NCBI RefSeq assembly: GCF_000423945.1
Contig: NZ_AUIY01000004.1
Span: 124,001-188,000, forward strand
Origin: Butyrivibrio sp. XPD2002
Lineage (GTDB): Bacteria; Bacillota; Clostridia; Lachnospirales; Lachnospiraceae
DNA length: 64,000 nt
Direction: 5' to 3'
A program made the translations under genes and the position numbers. Of the stretch, positions 42,569 through 52,096 are shown piece after piece. The notes under the pieces were generated by a model. The model saw only the letters and a list, made by a program, of their open reading frames with translations. It was not told the origin of the DNA and searched no databases. Within the stretch, counting starts at the first letter, position 1, and every line of letters begins with the position of its first letter.

Positions 42569-42698
42569 AGTTCATATCCGCTTGATTACCTTTTTATCAT
42601 GAGCCATATATCTGTCAAGGCTGCGAAGCACCGCTGCGCGGCTACGGCCTTGACAGATATATGACTCATGAGGACTGTTTGACAAGCGGATATGAACT
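42569..42698. other. Long imperfect hairpin in the IS 3' region
   Basis: AGTTCATATCCGCTTG (42569-42584) pairs with its complement at 42683-42698. Nested inside, TCATGAGCCATATATCTGTCAAGG pairs with CCTTGACAGATATATGACTCATGA. About 130 nt fold into a rod just beyond the transposase stop. It could protect from readthrough or regulate transposition. Confidence 0.8.
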
Positions 42699-42725
42699 AA
42701 GGGTGTCCGACTAGCGGACCATTTG

Positions 42726-44456
42726 TCATAACCCTTTAGTTCTTCTGATTATTCCTGCCATTGACTTAGGAGTTATCAGTTCATAGTCAGTCCTGAATCC
42801 TGCATTTTCGTGTAGAGAGTCGGTCAGCTGTGTTCTTGTATAGCTTGGTATATATCCGTGTTCTCCGACTTTTCTCATATCCATTTCTCTTAGAGTTTTT
42901 ATTATCTCTTCACAGGTATATTTATCACCGAGTTTCTTTTCAAGTATCCTATAGATCATAAGCGCTATGAAGCAGGTTAGGAAGTGAGCTTCGATCCTGT
43001 CATCACGCTGCAGATATACAGGCCTTGCTTCGAACTCAGATTTCATTATTCTGAAGGATTCTTCGATTTCCCATCTGTCATGGTTTATCTTTGCTATATC
43101 GGCAGGATCGTCATCTAGGTTGGTGCATACTGCATAGAACCCGTCATACCTTGCTTCATCAGCAATGGCTGCTTCATCAAGTTCATAAATGGCCCTGTTT
43201 GCAATCTCTCCATCGTTTGTAAATGGAGTTTTCTTTATGAATCTCTTTGCATCATTCTGTGAGCGTTTGTCAGCTGATGATGGCTTTTTGATGAGCTTTT
43301 TTGCTCTTTCTATCTGGCGGCTTCTTACAGTCTGCTGGTATTCTTTGTACTTAAGAGAGTAGGTGACAATAATGGTCTGGTCGAAGGTGATGTCACGTTC
43401 TTCGTCATAGCCCTCAATCAGTTTCTGTTTATAGAAAATCTTTTTTCTGTTTTCCGGAGTGTCCTCAAGCTCAGATATATCATGTTTTTTCTTACTACCT
43501 TCAAGCTCCCAGCCTGTTGGGGCGAGACACCAGTCCTTCAGATTTGCTTTAAGTTTTTTTATTGACTGGGTAGTTATGAAGTTTCTTTCGCCATAATTGT
43601 TGAATTTCCTGTTTGCATCAGAAGAAAGCCCTGCATCGGTACATACGATAAACTTTGATAACTCAAAGTCACGCATTATCTGTAGCTCAAGAGGCTTTAA
43701 GGATAACTGTTCATTCTGATTTCCTGGATTGATGCAAAACGCGAGAGGTATCCCTGACTTATCCATGAACAATCCCATCTGTACTATGGGATTGGGACGG
43801 TGTTCTTTGCTGGGACCGTACTGCTTCAATCCACCTTCATGCTCCATTTCAAAGAAGTAGTTCGTGCAGTCATAGAAGAGGACACCGGTCTTTCTTTTCA
43901 CAAGTTTCTTAGAACGTTTGTAAAGCTCTGCCTGTATCATGTCTGAGTTTTCAGAAAGCGTGGTGAGGGCACGATAAACCTGGTGGAGGTCAAACTGAGG
44001 CTCCTCAATGAGTTTCTGAGACTGCTCATAGCAGGAAAGCTTTGATGAGGGGAAGAGTATTCTTCCATAAATAAGTCTTGAGAGTATGTTATCGAGATCA
44101 TACTCGAAAGAATTCTCTTTCTTTATCTTCCTGCAGATGGAAGGCAGACCAAGCTGATAATATATCTGCTGCAGGAAGAGGTAACCGGCATTGAATGAGA
44201 GTCTTTTATCTTTATCGATTACTGCGCTGGTGTTGTAAGAAACAAGGACTTTATGATCTTTGGAGGCAGCCTCTTCACGCTTTCTTTTAATGTAATCAGC
44301 AGCCCATGCATCAGCATCAGAAACATGATATTTTTCGCATATTTCTGACGCACTTCCAAGATTTTCAATTATCTCTGTGCTCCTTTTTCCATTCCTTCTT
44401 ACATCTTGTATCACATGGTAAGTGGGATTTGAGGATTTACCTTTCATTATGCGCAT
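42726..44456 (-). CDS. IS1634-family transposase
   Basis: A 576-residue protein; the ATG at 44456 follows GGAGG at 8 bp (an in-frame GTG overlapping that site is not preferred). DDE catalytic residues: D in LFYDCTNYFFE, D in CTDAGLSSDANR and E in RWEIEESFRIMKSEFEARPVY, as in IS1634. It is full length with no frameshift, so the element is probably active. The beta-strand insertion between the second D and the E is normal for the family. Confidence 0.95.
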   Translation of the reverse strand: MRIMKGKSSNPTYHVIQDVRRNGKRSTEIIENLGSASEICEKYHVSDADAWAADYIKRKREEAASKDHKVLVSYNTSAVIDKDKRLSFNAGYLFLQQIYYQLGLPSICRKIKKENSFEYDLDNILSRLIYGRILFPSSKLSCYEQSQKLIEEPQFDLHQVYRALTTLSENSDMIQAELYKRSKKLVKRKTGVLFYDCTNYFFEMEHEGGLKQYGPSKEHRPNPIVQMGLFMDKSGIPLAFCINPGNQNEQLSLKPLELQIMRDFELSKFIVCTDAGLSSDANRKFNNYGERNFITTQSIKKLKANLKDWCLAPTGWELEGSKKKHDISELEDTPENRKKIFYKQKLIEGYDEERDITFDQTIIVTYSLKYKEYQQTVRSRQIERAKKLIKKPSSADKRSQNDAKRFIKKTPFTNDGEIANRAIYELDEAAIADEARYDGFYAVCTNLDDDPADIAKINHDRWEIEESFRIMKSEFEARPVYLQRDDRIEAHFLTCFIALMIYRILEKKLGDKYTCEEIIKTLREMDMRKVGEHGYIPSYTRTQLTDSLHENAGFRTDYELITPKSMAGIIRRTKGL

Positions 44457-44595
44457 CTGTGATACCTCCACAACACTTAATAGTATGCTAATATTTTACC
44501 ACTATATACGCATATACGCAATACACAACATTCAAATTTGTGCAAAAAATAAAGCCATCACTGGCTTCTGAGGATTTTGGGTGTCAAACTTCCGT

Positions 44596-44682
44596 GCCAT
44601 ATGTTCGAACAAATTAACTTGAAGGCAACTGACTACACTACTAATACTCAAAATTGCCCTGAATCATTACCTATGCTATAAT
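44596..44682. repeat. 87-bp direct repeat, right copy
   Basis: Identical to 42315-42401. This copy is the native promoter region of the sugar-transferase gene at 44739, ending exactly at the -10 box. Confidence 0.95.
44654..44682 (+). promoter_or_regulatory. Promoter of the second EPS segment
   Basis: TTGCCC (44654-44659), 17 bp, TATAAT (44677-44682). The start codon follows 57 bp later. A duplicate lies at 42373-42401, before the IS. Confidence 0.75.
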
Positions 44683-44738
44683 AACTCCTTAATATGGCAT
44701 GTCTATGTCGTGCCAAATAATCGGGAGAGCCACAACTT

Positions 44739-46139
44739 ATGAGTAAAAATGTGCCCAGCACATCTAGAAAAAATAGCAAATACATATACAGATTTGTATG
44801 CCAGGTTATACTTACTGCAATAGCAGCAGGTATTTTCTTTGTCTTTTGGCGAAATTTTGCAGAAACGCATAATAATACCGGTTATCTTATGGGCCTAGGT
44901 AACTTGGGAATGGCGGTTGGAATATATCTGATTTTATATACAGTTATAGGTAAATGGCTTCATGCATTTACAATCGGAGTTGAACGTATAGCAAATATTA
45001 TGGCTGGTCAGGCCCTTGCATTGTTCACTGTTGATGTTATAGAGATATTTGTATCTTGTGCTATTTCCGGACAGTTCAGATTCTTTTTTCAGTTTATTTT
45101 GCTATATGGAGAAACTTTTTTTATTCAGCTTGTGATTAATTGTATTCTAATATTCCCCATGGTGAATTTATATAGGAAGACATTCCCACCACTTAAAATT
45201 ATAGAGATACATGGTGATTACCAGAATGATCTTGATAGTAAAATAAATGGTGTACACTATAAGTATAGCATTGCAGATAGTATATCTGATAAAGAGGATG
45301 AAAAGGTAATAAGGGACAGAATTGTGGGATTTGATGCTGTCTTGCTAAATGATCTTCCTGCACATAGAAAAAACAAACTCTTGAAAATTTGCTATGAACT
45401 TAATAAAAGAGTGTATTATGTTCCCAAGATATCAGATATTTTAGTTAAAAATTCCGAGGAACTTAACCTTATAGATGCACCACTATTTTTAAATAGAAAT
45501 AATGGGATTACAGTTACTCAGCGTTTCCTTAAAAGATTGTTTGATATTCTTCTTAGCTTTATAGCACTCATAATATTCAGCCCAGTTTTTTTGATTACTG
45601 CTATAGCTATACATTTAGAGGATGGTGGACCAGTATTCTTTAAGCAGGAGAGAGTGACATATGGTGGCAGAAGGTTTATGATTCTCAAGTTCAGATCCAT
45701 GATAGTGGATGCAGAAAAGGATGGAAGACCACATCCTGCGGGTGAAAAGGATGACAGAATCACTAAAATCGGAAAAGTCATCCGTGCCTGTAGAGTAGAC
45801 GAATTGCCTCAGCTTATAAATATTTTAAAGGGCGACATGTCCATAGTAGGACCAAGACCTGAGAGATGGGAACATGTTGAAAAGTATTGTGAGGAGATTC
45901 CGGAATTCAACTATAGGCATAAGATGAAGGGTGGCCTTACAGGATATGCTCAGGTATATGGAAAGTACAATACCACAGCGCTTGATAAACTCAAATTGGA
46001 TCTTCTGTATATAACAAATTATTCTTTGCTCTTAGATTTGCAGATAATATTTGAAACTGTGAAAATTCTTGTACAGAAAGAGAGTACAGAGGGATTTACA
46101 GAAGAAGCAAGCAAGAATATGCATGATGCTGATTTATAA
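44739..46139 (+). CDS. Polyisoprenyl-phosphate sugar-1-phosphate transferase (WbaP/CapM-like, initiating)
   Basis: A 466-residue protein. Four hydrophobic segments occupy about 15-140, then a CoA-like/nucleotide fold (about 155-250), then a re-entrant helix at 265 (RLFDILLSFIALIIFSPVFL) before the catalytic domain. KFRSM, DELPQL and GDMSIVGPRPE are the classic active-site pieces. It loads the first sugar phosphate from a UDP-sugar onto undecaprenyl phosphate and so starts each repeat unit at the membrane. The 4-amino-sugar genes nearby suggest the first sugar may be a diamino or amino-deoxy hexose (inference). Confidence 0.93.
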   Translation: MSKNVPSTSRKNSKYIYRFVCQVILTAIAAGIFFVFWRNFAETHNNTGYLMGLGNLGMAVGIYLILYTVIGKWLHAFTIGVERIANIMAGQALALFTVDVIEIFVSCAISGQFRFFFQFILLYGETFFIQLVINCILIFPMVNLYRKTFPPLKIIEIHGDYQNDLDSKINGVHYKYSIADSISDKEDEKVIRDRIVGFDAVLLNDLPAHRKNKLLKICYELNKRVYYVPKISDILVKNSEELNLIDAPLFLNRNNGITVTQRFLKRLFDILLSFIALIIFSPVFLITAIAIHLEDGGPVFFKQERVTYGGRRFMILKFRSMIVDAEKDGRPHPAGEKDDRITKIGKVIRACRVDELPQLINILKGDMSIVGPRPERWEHVEKYCEEIPEFNYRHKMKGGLTGYAQVYGKYNTTALDKLKLDLLYITNYSLLLDLQIIFETVKILVQKESTEGFTEEASKNMHDADL

Positions 46140-46161
46140 AATAAGGTAAAGGACAAAAACT

Positions 46162-47475
46162 ATGACAGACTTTAGTAACGATTCAAGATTTAAAGGAATA
46201 CAGAAAATGGAAGGTAAATGCCTTCTCGCTTCACCCACAATGCATGGCGACGAAAAGAAATATATTGACGAGGCAATAGAAACAGGCTGGGTTACAACAG
46301 CAGGGTCTAACATCAATGAAGTAGAAAGGATGATCGCTGAATATGTTGGCGTGAAATATGCAGTTGCACTTTCTGCAGGCACAGCTGCGTTGCATTTAGC
46401 TACAAAACTTGCAGGTGAAAAGTTGTACGGTCAGGCAAAACCAGATACAGGTACATTGGCTGGACATAAGGTATTTTGTTCAGATGTAACATTTGATGCA
46501 TCTATAAATCCTGTTGCGTATGAGGATGGCGAGGCTGTATTCATAGACACAGAGTACGAGACCTGGAACATGGATCCCGAAGCACTTGAAAAGGCTTTTG
46601 AGATTTATCCTGATGTTAAGTTGATTATATTAGCTCATCTGTATGGAACTCCTGGAAAAATGGAGGAGTTAAAGAAAATTGCAGATGAGCACGGTGCATT
46701 AATTGTTGAAGATGCCGCAGAGTCTCTTGGTGCAAAGTATAAGCTCAATGGCAACTGGGTAGAGACAGGATCACTTGGAAACTATAACTGCATCAGCTTT
46801 AATGGAAACAAAATTATAACCGGATCATCAGGTGGAATGTTCCTTACAGACAGTTTGGATGATGCGAACAAGGTTAGAAAATGGTCCACACAGAGTCGCG
46901 AGGATGCACCCTGGTATCAGCACGAGGAAATCGGTTATAACTATAGGATGAGCAATATCGTTGCGGGTATTGTAAGAGGACAGTTTGGATATCTGGAAAA
47001 GCATATTAGCCAGAAAAAAGCTATATATGAACGTTATAAAGAAGGTCTGAAGGATCTACCCGTATCTGTGAATCCATATGATGCGGAAAAATCTGAGCCT
47101 AACTTTTGGTTGTCATGTATTCTTGTTGATGAAGATGCTATGGCGCCGTTTGTACGTGGAGAGAAGGATCAGCTTTGGCAACATGAAAGTGGAAAGAGTA
47201 GCCCTGGTGAGATCCTGGCAGTGCTTAATACGTTTGGCGCTGAAGGGAGACCGATATGGAAGCCTATGCACTGTCAGCCTATCTACAGAAGCAATGCGTT
47301 TATTACGAAAACAGGAAACGGGAGAGCACGTAGTAATGCCTATATACAAGAGAGTGGTATGGTAGATTGCGGAGCGGATATCTTCCGTAGAGGTTTGTGC
47401 TTGCCGTCAGATAACAAGATGACAGCAGAACAGCAGGAGAAGGTGATTGAAATAATCCATAGATGCTTTCAGTGA
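46162..47475 (+). CDS. DegT-family UDP-4-keto-6-deoxy-HexNAc aminotransferase (PglE-like)
   Basis: A 437-residue PLP enzyme behind AAAGG. Substrate lid (ASPTMHGDEKKYI), SAGTAALHLA, EDAAESLG and the PLP lysine in SFNGNKIITGSSGG are visible, as in PglE/LegC-type transaminases that use the retaining dehydratase product. It starts 22 bp after the initiating transferase, an arrangement shared with bacillosamine loci. The dehydratase at 15384 could supply the substrate. An acyltransferase partner is seen only as a stump at 40226. A hairpin terminator follows. Confidence 0.9.
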   Translation: MTDFSNDSRFKGIQKMEGKCLLASPTMHGDEKKYIDEAIETGWVTTAGSNINEVERMIAEYVGVKYAVALSAGTAALHLATKLAGEKLYGQAKPDTGTLAGHKVFCSDVTFDASINPVAYEDGEAVFIDTEYETWNMDPEALEKAFEIYPDVKLIILAHLYGTPGKMEELKKIADEHGALIVEDAAESLGAKYKLNGNWVETGSLGNYNCISFNGNKIITGSSGGMFLTDSLDDANKVRKWSTQSREDAPWYQHEEIGYNYRMSNIVAGIVRGQFGYLEKHISQKKAIYERYKEGLKDLPVSVNPYDAEKSEPNFWLSCILVDEDAMAPFVRGEKDQLWQHESGKSSPGEILAVLNTFGAEGRPIWKPMHCQPIYRSNAFITKTGNGRARSNAYIQESGMVDCGADIFRRGLCLPSDNKMTAEQQEKVIEIIHRCFQ

Positions 47476-47548
47476 ATAGATGCATTACTATGGCGTACAA
47501 GTTATATTTTTACAGAAATATGGGACCTATTGAAATAAATAAGTTTTT

Positions 47549-47585
47549 ATGCGTACACTAAGTTGTCTTGGGGTACGCATTTTAT
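47549..47585 (+). terminator. Terminator after the aminotransferase
   Basis: ATGCGTAC (47549-47556) pairs with GTACGCAT (47573-47580) across a 16-nt loop, then TTTTA. The right arm is part of the block shared with 30081. Confidence 0.8.
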
Positions 47586-47616
47586 GTTAATATGACATAT
47601 TTGTGATATAATTTTT
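47567..47616 (+). promoter_or_regulatory. Terminator/promoter block shared with 30081-30130
   Basis: Right arm of the hairpin plus an extended -10 TGATATAAT (47604-47612). About 82% identical over 50 bp to the block upstream of the zeta toxin pair. The NACHT gene starts 155 bp further on. Confidence 0.7.
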
Positions 47617-47767
47617 GAAAAGTATTGATTAAAAGCTATATTTTTAATAGTAAAAATACGCAAAATCAGTTAGATACAAAGATAATGTCAGATTGAAGTA
47701 AGCGAATTTGTGATGAGACTTCTTGGGTTATTGTAAGTACTTACGAAAACTAAAGGATGGATTGAAT

Positions 47768-50323
47768 ATGGGTGGTGCAGTTTCTAATGTAGTATGCAGT
47801 GTTTTAGCTGCTATAATATATGATATTTGCAAGGTTTGTGTCGGTAAGATAAATGGGATAAATAATAGTCATAATAGAAAGTCTAGTGAAGAAATAGTTA
47901 AAGAAAAACTTGGTGATAATTATGAAATATTGTATATGTCAAGTGAATTCCACGATTTCTTGAAAACCCCATTTTTTAAAGATACAATAGAAAATTACAT
48001 TATATATAAGATAACAGGAAATTGTAATAGTAATTTGGGGATGGTAAAAAGGAATAACAGTATAATTGTTGAAAAGGATATAATTGAATTTCTTTTAAGT
48101 AATTTATTTGATAACTATTATTCTGGTGCAGTAACAAGGCCAGAGTCGTCATTAGTGCGTACTTTTTTTGAGCATTATTTCAAGGTGGCTGCAGACTTTG
48201 TTGCCGCTAATATGAACGAAGAAAACAAATTAAATGTTTTTTTTATAAACAGAAGGATTGACTATGCCCAGGAACAAATTCTTCTGAGATTCGAAGAAAC
48301 AGTTGAAACAATTAAGCGTACTATAAATTGTGAAATAATACCTGTGAACAAAAAATATGAGGATAATGTTAAAGAATATCATAGATTATTAAAAGCAAAT
48401 CACTCACAAGCACATATATATCTTTTAGATACATTTGATTTTGCTGAGTTTTATGTACCGCCAATGCTGAGACTCATATCGCCTGGTCATGAGATAAAAA
48501 GCAACCTAAAGGTGCTCCGTCATGATTTATTATACATTCATGAAGAAGAAACTATTGGAGGAAAGGTATATTTTGATGATTGGAAACATATATTTGATGA
48601 AAATGGAATAGTTTATGTGACTGGTGGAGCGGGATATGGCAAGTCTTTGTTTTTGCAAAAATTGATTAATGATTTTTGCGAAATAAATATTCTGAACAGT
48701 TCGGAGTATTTAGTTATATATGGAGATCTTAAATCTTTTTATGTGGAAGGTGATCAACCAATTCCGGTAGTTAAATTTCTTCAAGATAGTATGGTTAAAG
48801 AAACGTTAGTTAGTGAGAAGAAGTTTTCTATTGATATGATAGAATATTATATTAAAATGGGAAGATGTCTTATTTTACTTGACGCATTAGATGAAGTTGA
48901 AAAACAAAAACGTGAAAAATTACATAAATTGATAATATCCTATTTTAAAAATCAAAATCCTAATAACAAAATATGCATAACATCTAGAAATAGAGGTTTT
49001 ATTCCAGAGAAGGAAGTAGAAACATTTGATATTATGCCTTTAGACAGAAAACAAATTGAAACTTATGTAGATAACATAATCAATTTGGGGAGGTTTGATA
49101 TTAAGGATAAAGAAACCTTTTTGCGGCAATCCAATGTTCTAGTTGAAAAAGGATTTCTTAATAGTTTTTTGGTTTTGTCTTTGTTGATAAATATTTATAA
49201 AGCAGAGAGAGAATTACCGGAAAACAAAATGGAATTATATCAGAAATGCTTTGATTATATTGCTTATAAGCGAGAAAAAGAGAAAACAAAGGCAAAATAT
49301 AATTGGGATCTGATCTCTTGTATGATGAAAGACAATACATTTATGGAGTTGGCAAAAATGTGTTTCCCTAATAATAGTGCTATTGGGAAAAAAGAGATAG
49401 TTGATATGTTATGTGATACATATAGGGGCAAGTATATTTCAGAAGCAGAGACAGAGCGTGCGGCAGAAGATTTTCTGTCGTTTTGTTCCGATCGAACTGA
49501 ATTATTTGTGCCTGCAGCGGGTGAGGATAGATTTAAATTTTTTCATAGATCTTTTTTCGAGTATTTTTATTCTCAATATATTTTTATGCGTTTAAGAAAT
49601 GTGGAAGAAGTATATAATTCATTACAGCAATTTGATGTAGATTCAGAAGTTTATGAATTAACACTTGCAATGATGAAGCAAAAAGATGAACCAAGGTATC
49701 AGGAGTTAGTTGAGTATATTTTTGAAAGAGTGAATATTGAAGTAGAAGGTAAAGGGACAGATTTAAACGCGTTCAATATATTGACATTAGGTATGCAAAC
49801 GATTGACGACAATATATATATGCATAAATATATTGAATTTTTAATATCTAATAAAGAAAAAATAGTAAAAAATATAGGGAAAATTCCAAATCAACATATT
49901 ATATATAATGTAATATCTTCTAATAAAAATTATGCAAAACAAGTATACAGAAGTTATGAGAATATAGCTAAGTTTACAATAATTAAATATTTCTTAGAGC
50001 AATTTCCAGATGTGGAAAAAATGATTTGGAGAAAATGGTCATTGGATATTTCAGATGAAAAAAGAAAGCAATATATTAAACATAGGTTTTATACGGGATA
50101 TGGAAATACTTTTTTTATGAATGTATATATCGAGAATGTAGATTATTCGAATATTATTCAAGAATTATCAAAGAAAAAACTAGAAAAATTAATGGGTCAA
50201 ATTAAGGTTCACAATAAGACTAGAGAAAAGTGCCTGAGATTATTTGAGCAGTATACTATACTAGATGTCAAAAAACAGAGAGTTCTTCAAGAAATACTAT
50301 TAAGTAATCCTACTAAAGGCTGA
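47768..50323 (+). CDS. NACHT-domain STAND ATPase (bacterial NLR-like)
   Basis: An 851-residue protein. The ATG at 47768 has AAAGGA upstream; a TTG further up is not preferred. Residues about 285-450 are a NACHT: Walker A GGAGYGKS near 285 and Walker B ILLDALDEVEKQ near 370 (the DALDE form typical of NACHT), then ICITSRNRG (sensor) and the winged-helix end FKFFHRSFFEYFYS. Residues 1-280 are a predicted helical effector domain with no named motif; the C-terminal 200 residues have no LRR or TPR pattern. NACHT proteins of this shape protect against phage by sensing and oligomerising. It lies between EPS genes, together with the ATPase that follows. Confidence 0.85.
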   Translation: MGGAVSNVVCSVLAAIIYDICKVCVGKINGINNSHNRKSSEEIVKEKLGDNYEILYMSSEFHDFLKTPFFKDTIENYIIYKITGNCNSNLGMVKRNNSIIVEKDIIEFLLSNLFDNYYSGAVTRPESSLVRTFFEHYFKVAADFVAANMNEENKLNVFFINRRIDYAQEQILLRFEETVETIKRTINCEIIPVNKKYEDNVKEYHRLLKANHSQAHIYLLDTFDFAEFYVPPMLRLISPGHEIKSNLKVLRHDLLYIHEEETIGGKVYFDDWKHIFDENGIVYVTGGAGYGKSLFLQKLINDFCEINILNSSEYLVIYGDLKSFYVEGDQPIPVVKFLQDSMVKETLVSEKKFSIDMIEYYIKMGRCLILLDALDEVEKQKREKLHKLIISYFKNQNPNNKICITSRNRGFIPEKEVETFDIMPLDRKQIETYVDNIINLGRFDIKDKETFLRQSNVLVEKGFLNSFLVLSLLINIYKAERELPENKMELYQKCFDYIAYKREKEKTKAKYNWDLISCMMKDNTFMELAKMCFPNNSAIGKKEIVDMLCDTYRGKYISEAETERAAEDFLSFCSDRTELFVPAAGEDRFKFFHRSFFEYFYSQYIFMRLRNVEEVYNSLQQFDVDSEVYELTLAMMKQKDEPRYQELVEYIFERVNIEVEGKGTDLNAFNILTLGMQTIDDNIYMHKYIEFLISNKEKIVKNIGKIPNQHIIYNVISSNKNYAKQVYRSYENIAKFTIIKYFLEQFPDVEKMIWRKWSLDISDEKRKQYIKHRFYTGYGNTFFMNVYIENVDYSNIIQELSKKKLEKLMGQIKVHNKTREKCLRLFEQYTILDVKKQRVLQEILLSNPTKG

Positions 50324-50404
50324 TTATATCTGGTTTTATAAGATTAATGGTTTATTTGGTCAAGGAAATAAGTAGATGTGAGAAAATGGGGTGAAGGATA
50401 CTAA

Positions 50405-51973
50405 ATGAAAAGGATTGAAGAATTAAAGACAATAAAAGGTGATGCATATGATTACTATGCATATCCCAATGAGGATGATGATTTGTTTGAAAAAATCTTT
50501 CTTGTTGGAGAAATAGTTGATGAGATTAAACGGCCTTCTAAATGCTTTTTAATTGGGGAGAAGGGGGCTGGAAAGACGGCTTATTCTGTTTACATGTGCA
50601 AAAAAGAAAATCCGGAAATGAAATGCAGTATTTCAATGGTTAATGATTTGTTATATCGGAAGTTTTTAAACATGAAAAAGAATGGCATGTTGGATTTGTC
50701 GGAAATGAAGGATATATGGGTTAATCTATTATATCTAGTGATAGCAGAAAAGCTTTGTCAAGCTAGTGGGAGTGGATTTTTTTCTCAAATTCGGATGAAA
50801 AAGCTGAAAGAAGCTATAGATCAATTCTATAGTAATGCTTTCAAGCCAGAACTAGTGAATGCATTCGAATTTGTTCAGAATGCTTCAAATTCAATAAATG
50901 TTATGGCTTCCAAAGGGCTATTTTCGATAGGGGGTAGCTGTGGTGATGAAATTAAGCAGAAATACGAGGAGCAGAGTTATCAAATTAGTTTGTTAAAAAT
51001 ACAGAAAGGCTTTGAAGATGCATTTGAAGAGCTTAAAATAAATTTTTCTTACATACTATTTGTGGATGGAATAGATGGACGACCGTCGGAGATTGATAAT
51101 AAAGATTACTTTGAATGTATAACTGGGCTTGTTGATTGTGTGCTGGAGATTAATAGAGGCGTCTTGGGAAAGAAGGGGATTAAAGTAATGCCTCTTATGA
51201 GACCAGACGTAATGTATAGAATTCCTATCCAGAATATGAATCAAAAGGTTAGAGATAACGCTGTTTTGTTAAATTGGGATACAAGTTATACAGGGTATGT
51301 AAGATCAAAGCTTTTTAAAATAGCCGATGACTATTTTTCAAAGCAACAAAAAACTTTTTTTGAATTAGGAGAGAATTGGAACTATTATTTTCCTTACAAA
51401 ATAAATAAGAGTCATTCAGGAAGAAAATGGAAAGAGGAAGATGCTTTTGTGGAGTTTTTGAGATACTCTTCTTACAAACCTAGAGATATTCTGACCATGC
51501 TTAACGAAATGGTAAGAGCCTCATCTGGTGAACGGTTTGTGCATGATGACTTTGTAAAGATGTTGAATAATTATGAAGAATATTTGGAAGGTGAGCTGAA
51601 GGATTATTTACTGATATATATGAATGAAGGTGACTACGAAAACTTTAGAATATTGTTTGATTATTTTCACGGATGTAACAAGTTTAATTATGAGGAGTTT
51701 AAGTCTCGACATACAAAATATATACAATATTTAAGGAGTATAGGGCGAAATGTACCAACTGAATTAGATACACCTCAGAAGGCACTTCAGCTATTATATG
51801 ATGCTAATTTGATTGGTTATTTTGAGGAAATAGAAACTCCTAATGGCAAAATTGAAACACGATATCACTGGTCATGTAAAGAACGTAGTTATGCAAATAT
51901 ACGACCGAGTATAAAGACTAATGAAAGGTATACTTTTCATATAGGGTATGCAAGAACGCTTGGCATTCGATAA
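50405..51973 (+). CDS. P-loop ATPase of the Sll1717 type
   Basis: A 522-residue protein with GAAGGATACTAA before the ATG. Walker A GEKGAGKTAY lies at 51-60, Walker B YILFVDGIDG near 217, and RPDVMYRIP near 270 looks like a sensor/arginine region. The C-terminal half is mixed, with a winged-helix look near the end (YHWSCKERS). I recognise it as the Sll1717/FunZ-like ATPase family, often found in defence neighbourhoods. It starts 81 bp after the NACHT gene and may form a two-gene module with it. No partner nuclease is seen. Confidence 0.75.
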   Translation: MKRIEELKTIKGDAYDYYAYPNEDDDLFEKIFLVGEIVDEIKRPSKCFLIGEKGAGKTAYSVYMCKKENPEMKCSISMVNDLLYRKFLNMKKNGMLDLSEMKDIWVNLLYLVIAEKLCQASGSGFFSQIRMKKLKEAIDQFYSNAFKPELVNAFEFVQNASNSINVMASKGLFSIGGSCGDEIKQKYEEQSYQISLLKIQKGFEDAFEELKINFSYILFVDGIDGRPSEIDNKDYFECITGLVDCVLEINRGVLGKKGIKVMPLMRPDVMYRIPIQNMNQKVRDNAVLLNWDTSYTGYVRSKLFKIADDYFSKQQKTFFELGENWNYYFPYKINKSHSGRKWKEEDAFVEFLRYSSYKPRDILTMLNEMVRASSGERFVHDDFVKMLNNYEEYLEGELKDYLLIYMNEGDYENFRILFDYFHGCNKFNYEEFKSRHTKYIQYLRSIGRNVPTELDTPQKALQLLYDANLIGYFEEIETPNGKIETRYHWSCKERSYANIRPSIKTNERYTFHIGYARTLGIR

Positions 51974-52000
51974 AACATGATGAAGTTTACATGCTCCAAA

Positions 52001-52061
52001 TTGAAACCTACTCCATTCTGTGCTACAATACACCGATGTGACATCAAGGCAATACGTCACA
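52001..52061 (+). promoter_or_regulatory. Promoter with inverted repeat before the second initiating transferase
   Basis: TTGAAA (52001-52006), 17 bp, TACAAT (52024-52029). Downstream, TGTGAC (52037-52042) and GTCACA (52056-52061) form an inverted repeat in the leader, possibly an operator. GTGGAG at about 52079 is the RBS. Confidence 0.65.
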
Positions 52062-52096
52062 CAAATAACAATAACAAAGTGGAGACAATAATATAA

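Larger units (their letters stand above)
42408..44588 (-). mobile_element. Complete IS1634-like insertion sequence
   Basis: Terminal inverted repeats TTTGACACCTAAAA (42408) and, reversed, TTTGACACCCAAAA (ending 44588) enclose one transposase gene and a 3' structured non-coding region. The ends lie 6-7 bp from two identical 87-bp direct repeats. The short sequences directly outside the ends (CCCATC and CTTCCGT) do not match each other, so no ordinary target duplication is visible. Confidence 0.88.

Noticed and set aside
42470..42664. 64-codon plus-strand frame at the IS left end
   Set aside because: It lies over the long hairpin and has no recognisable features.
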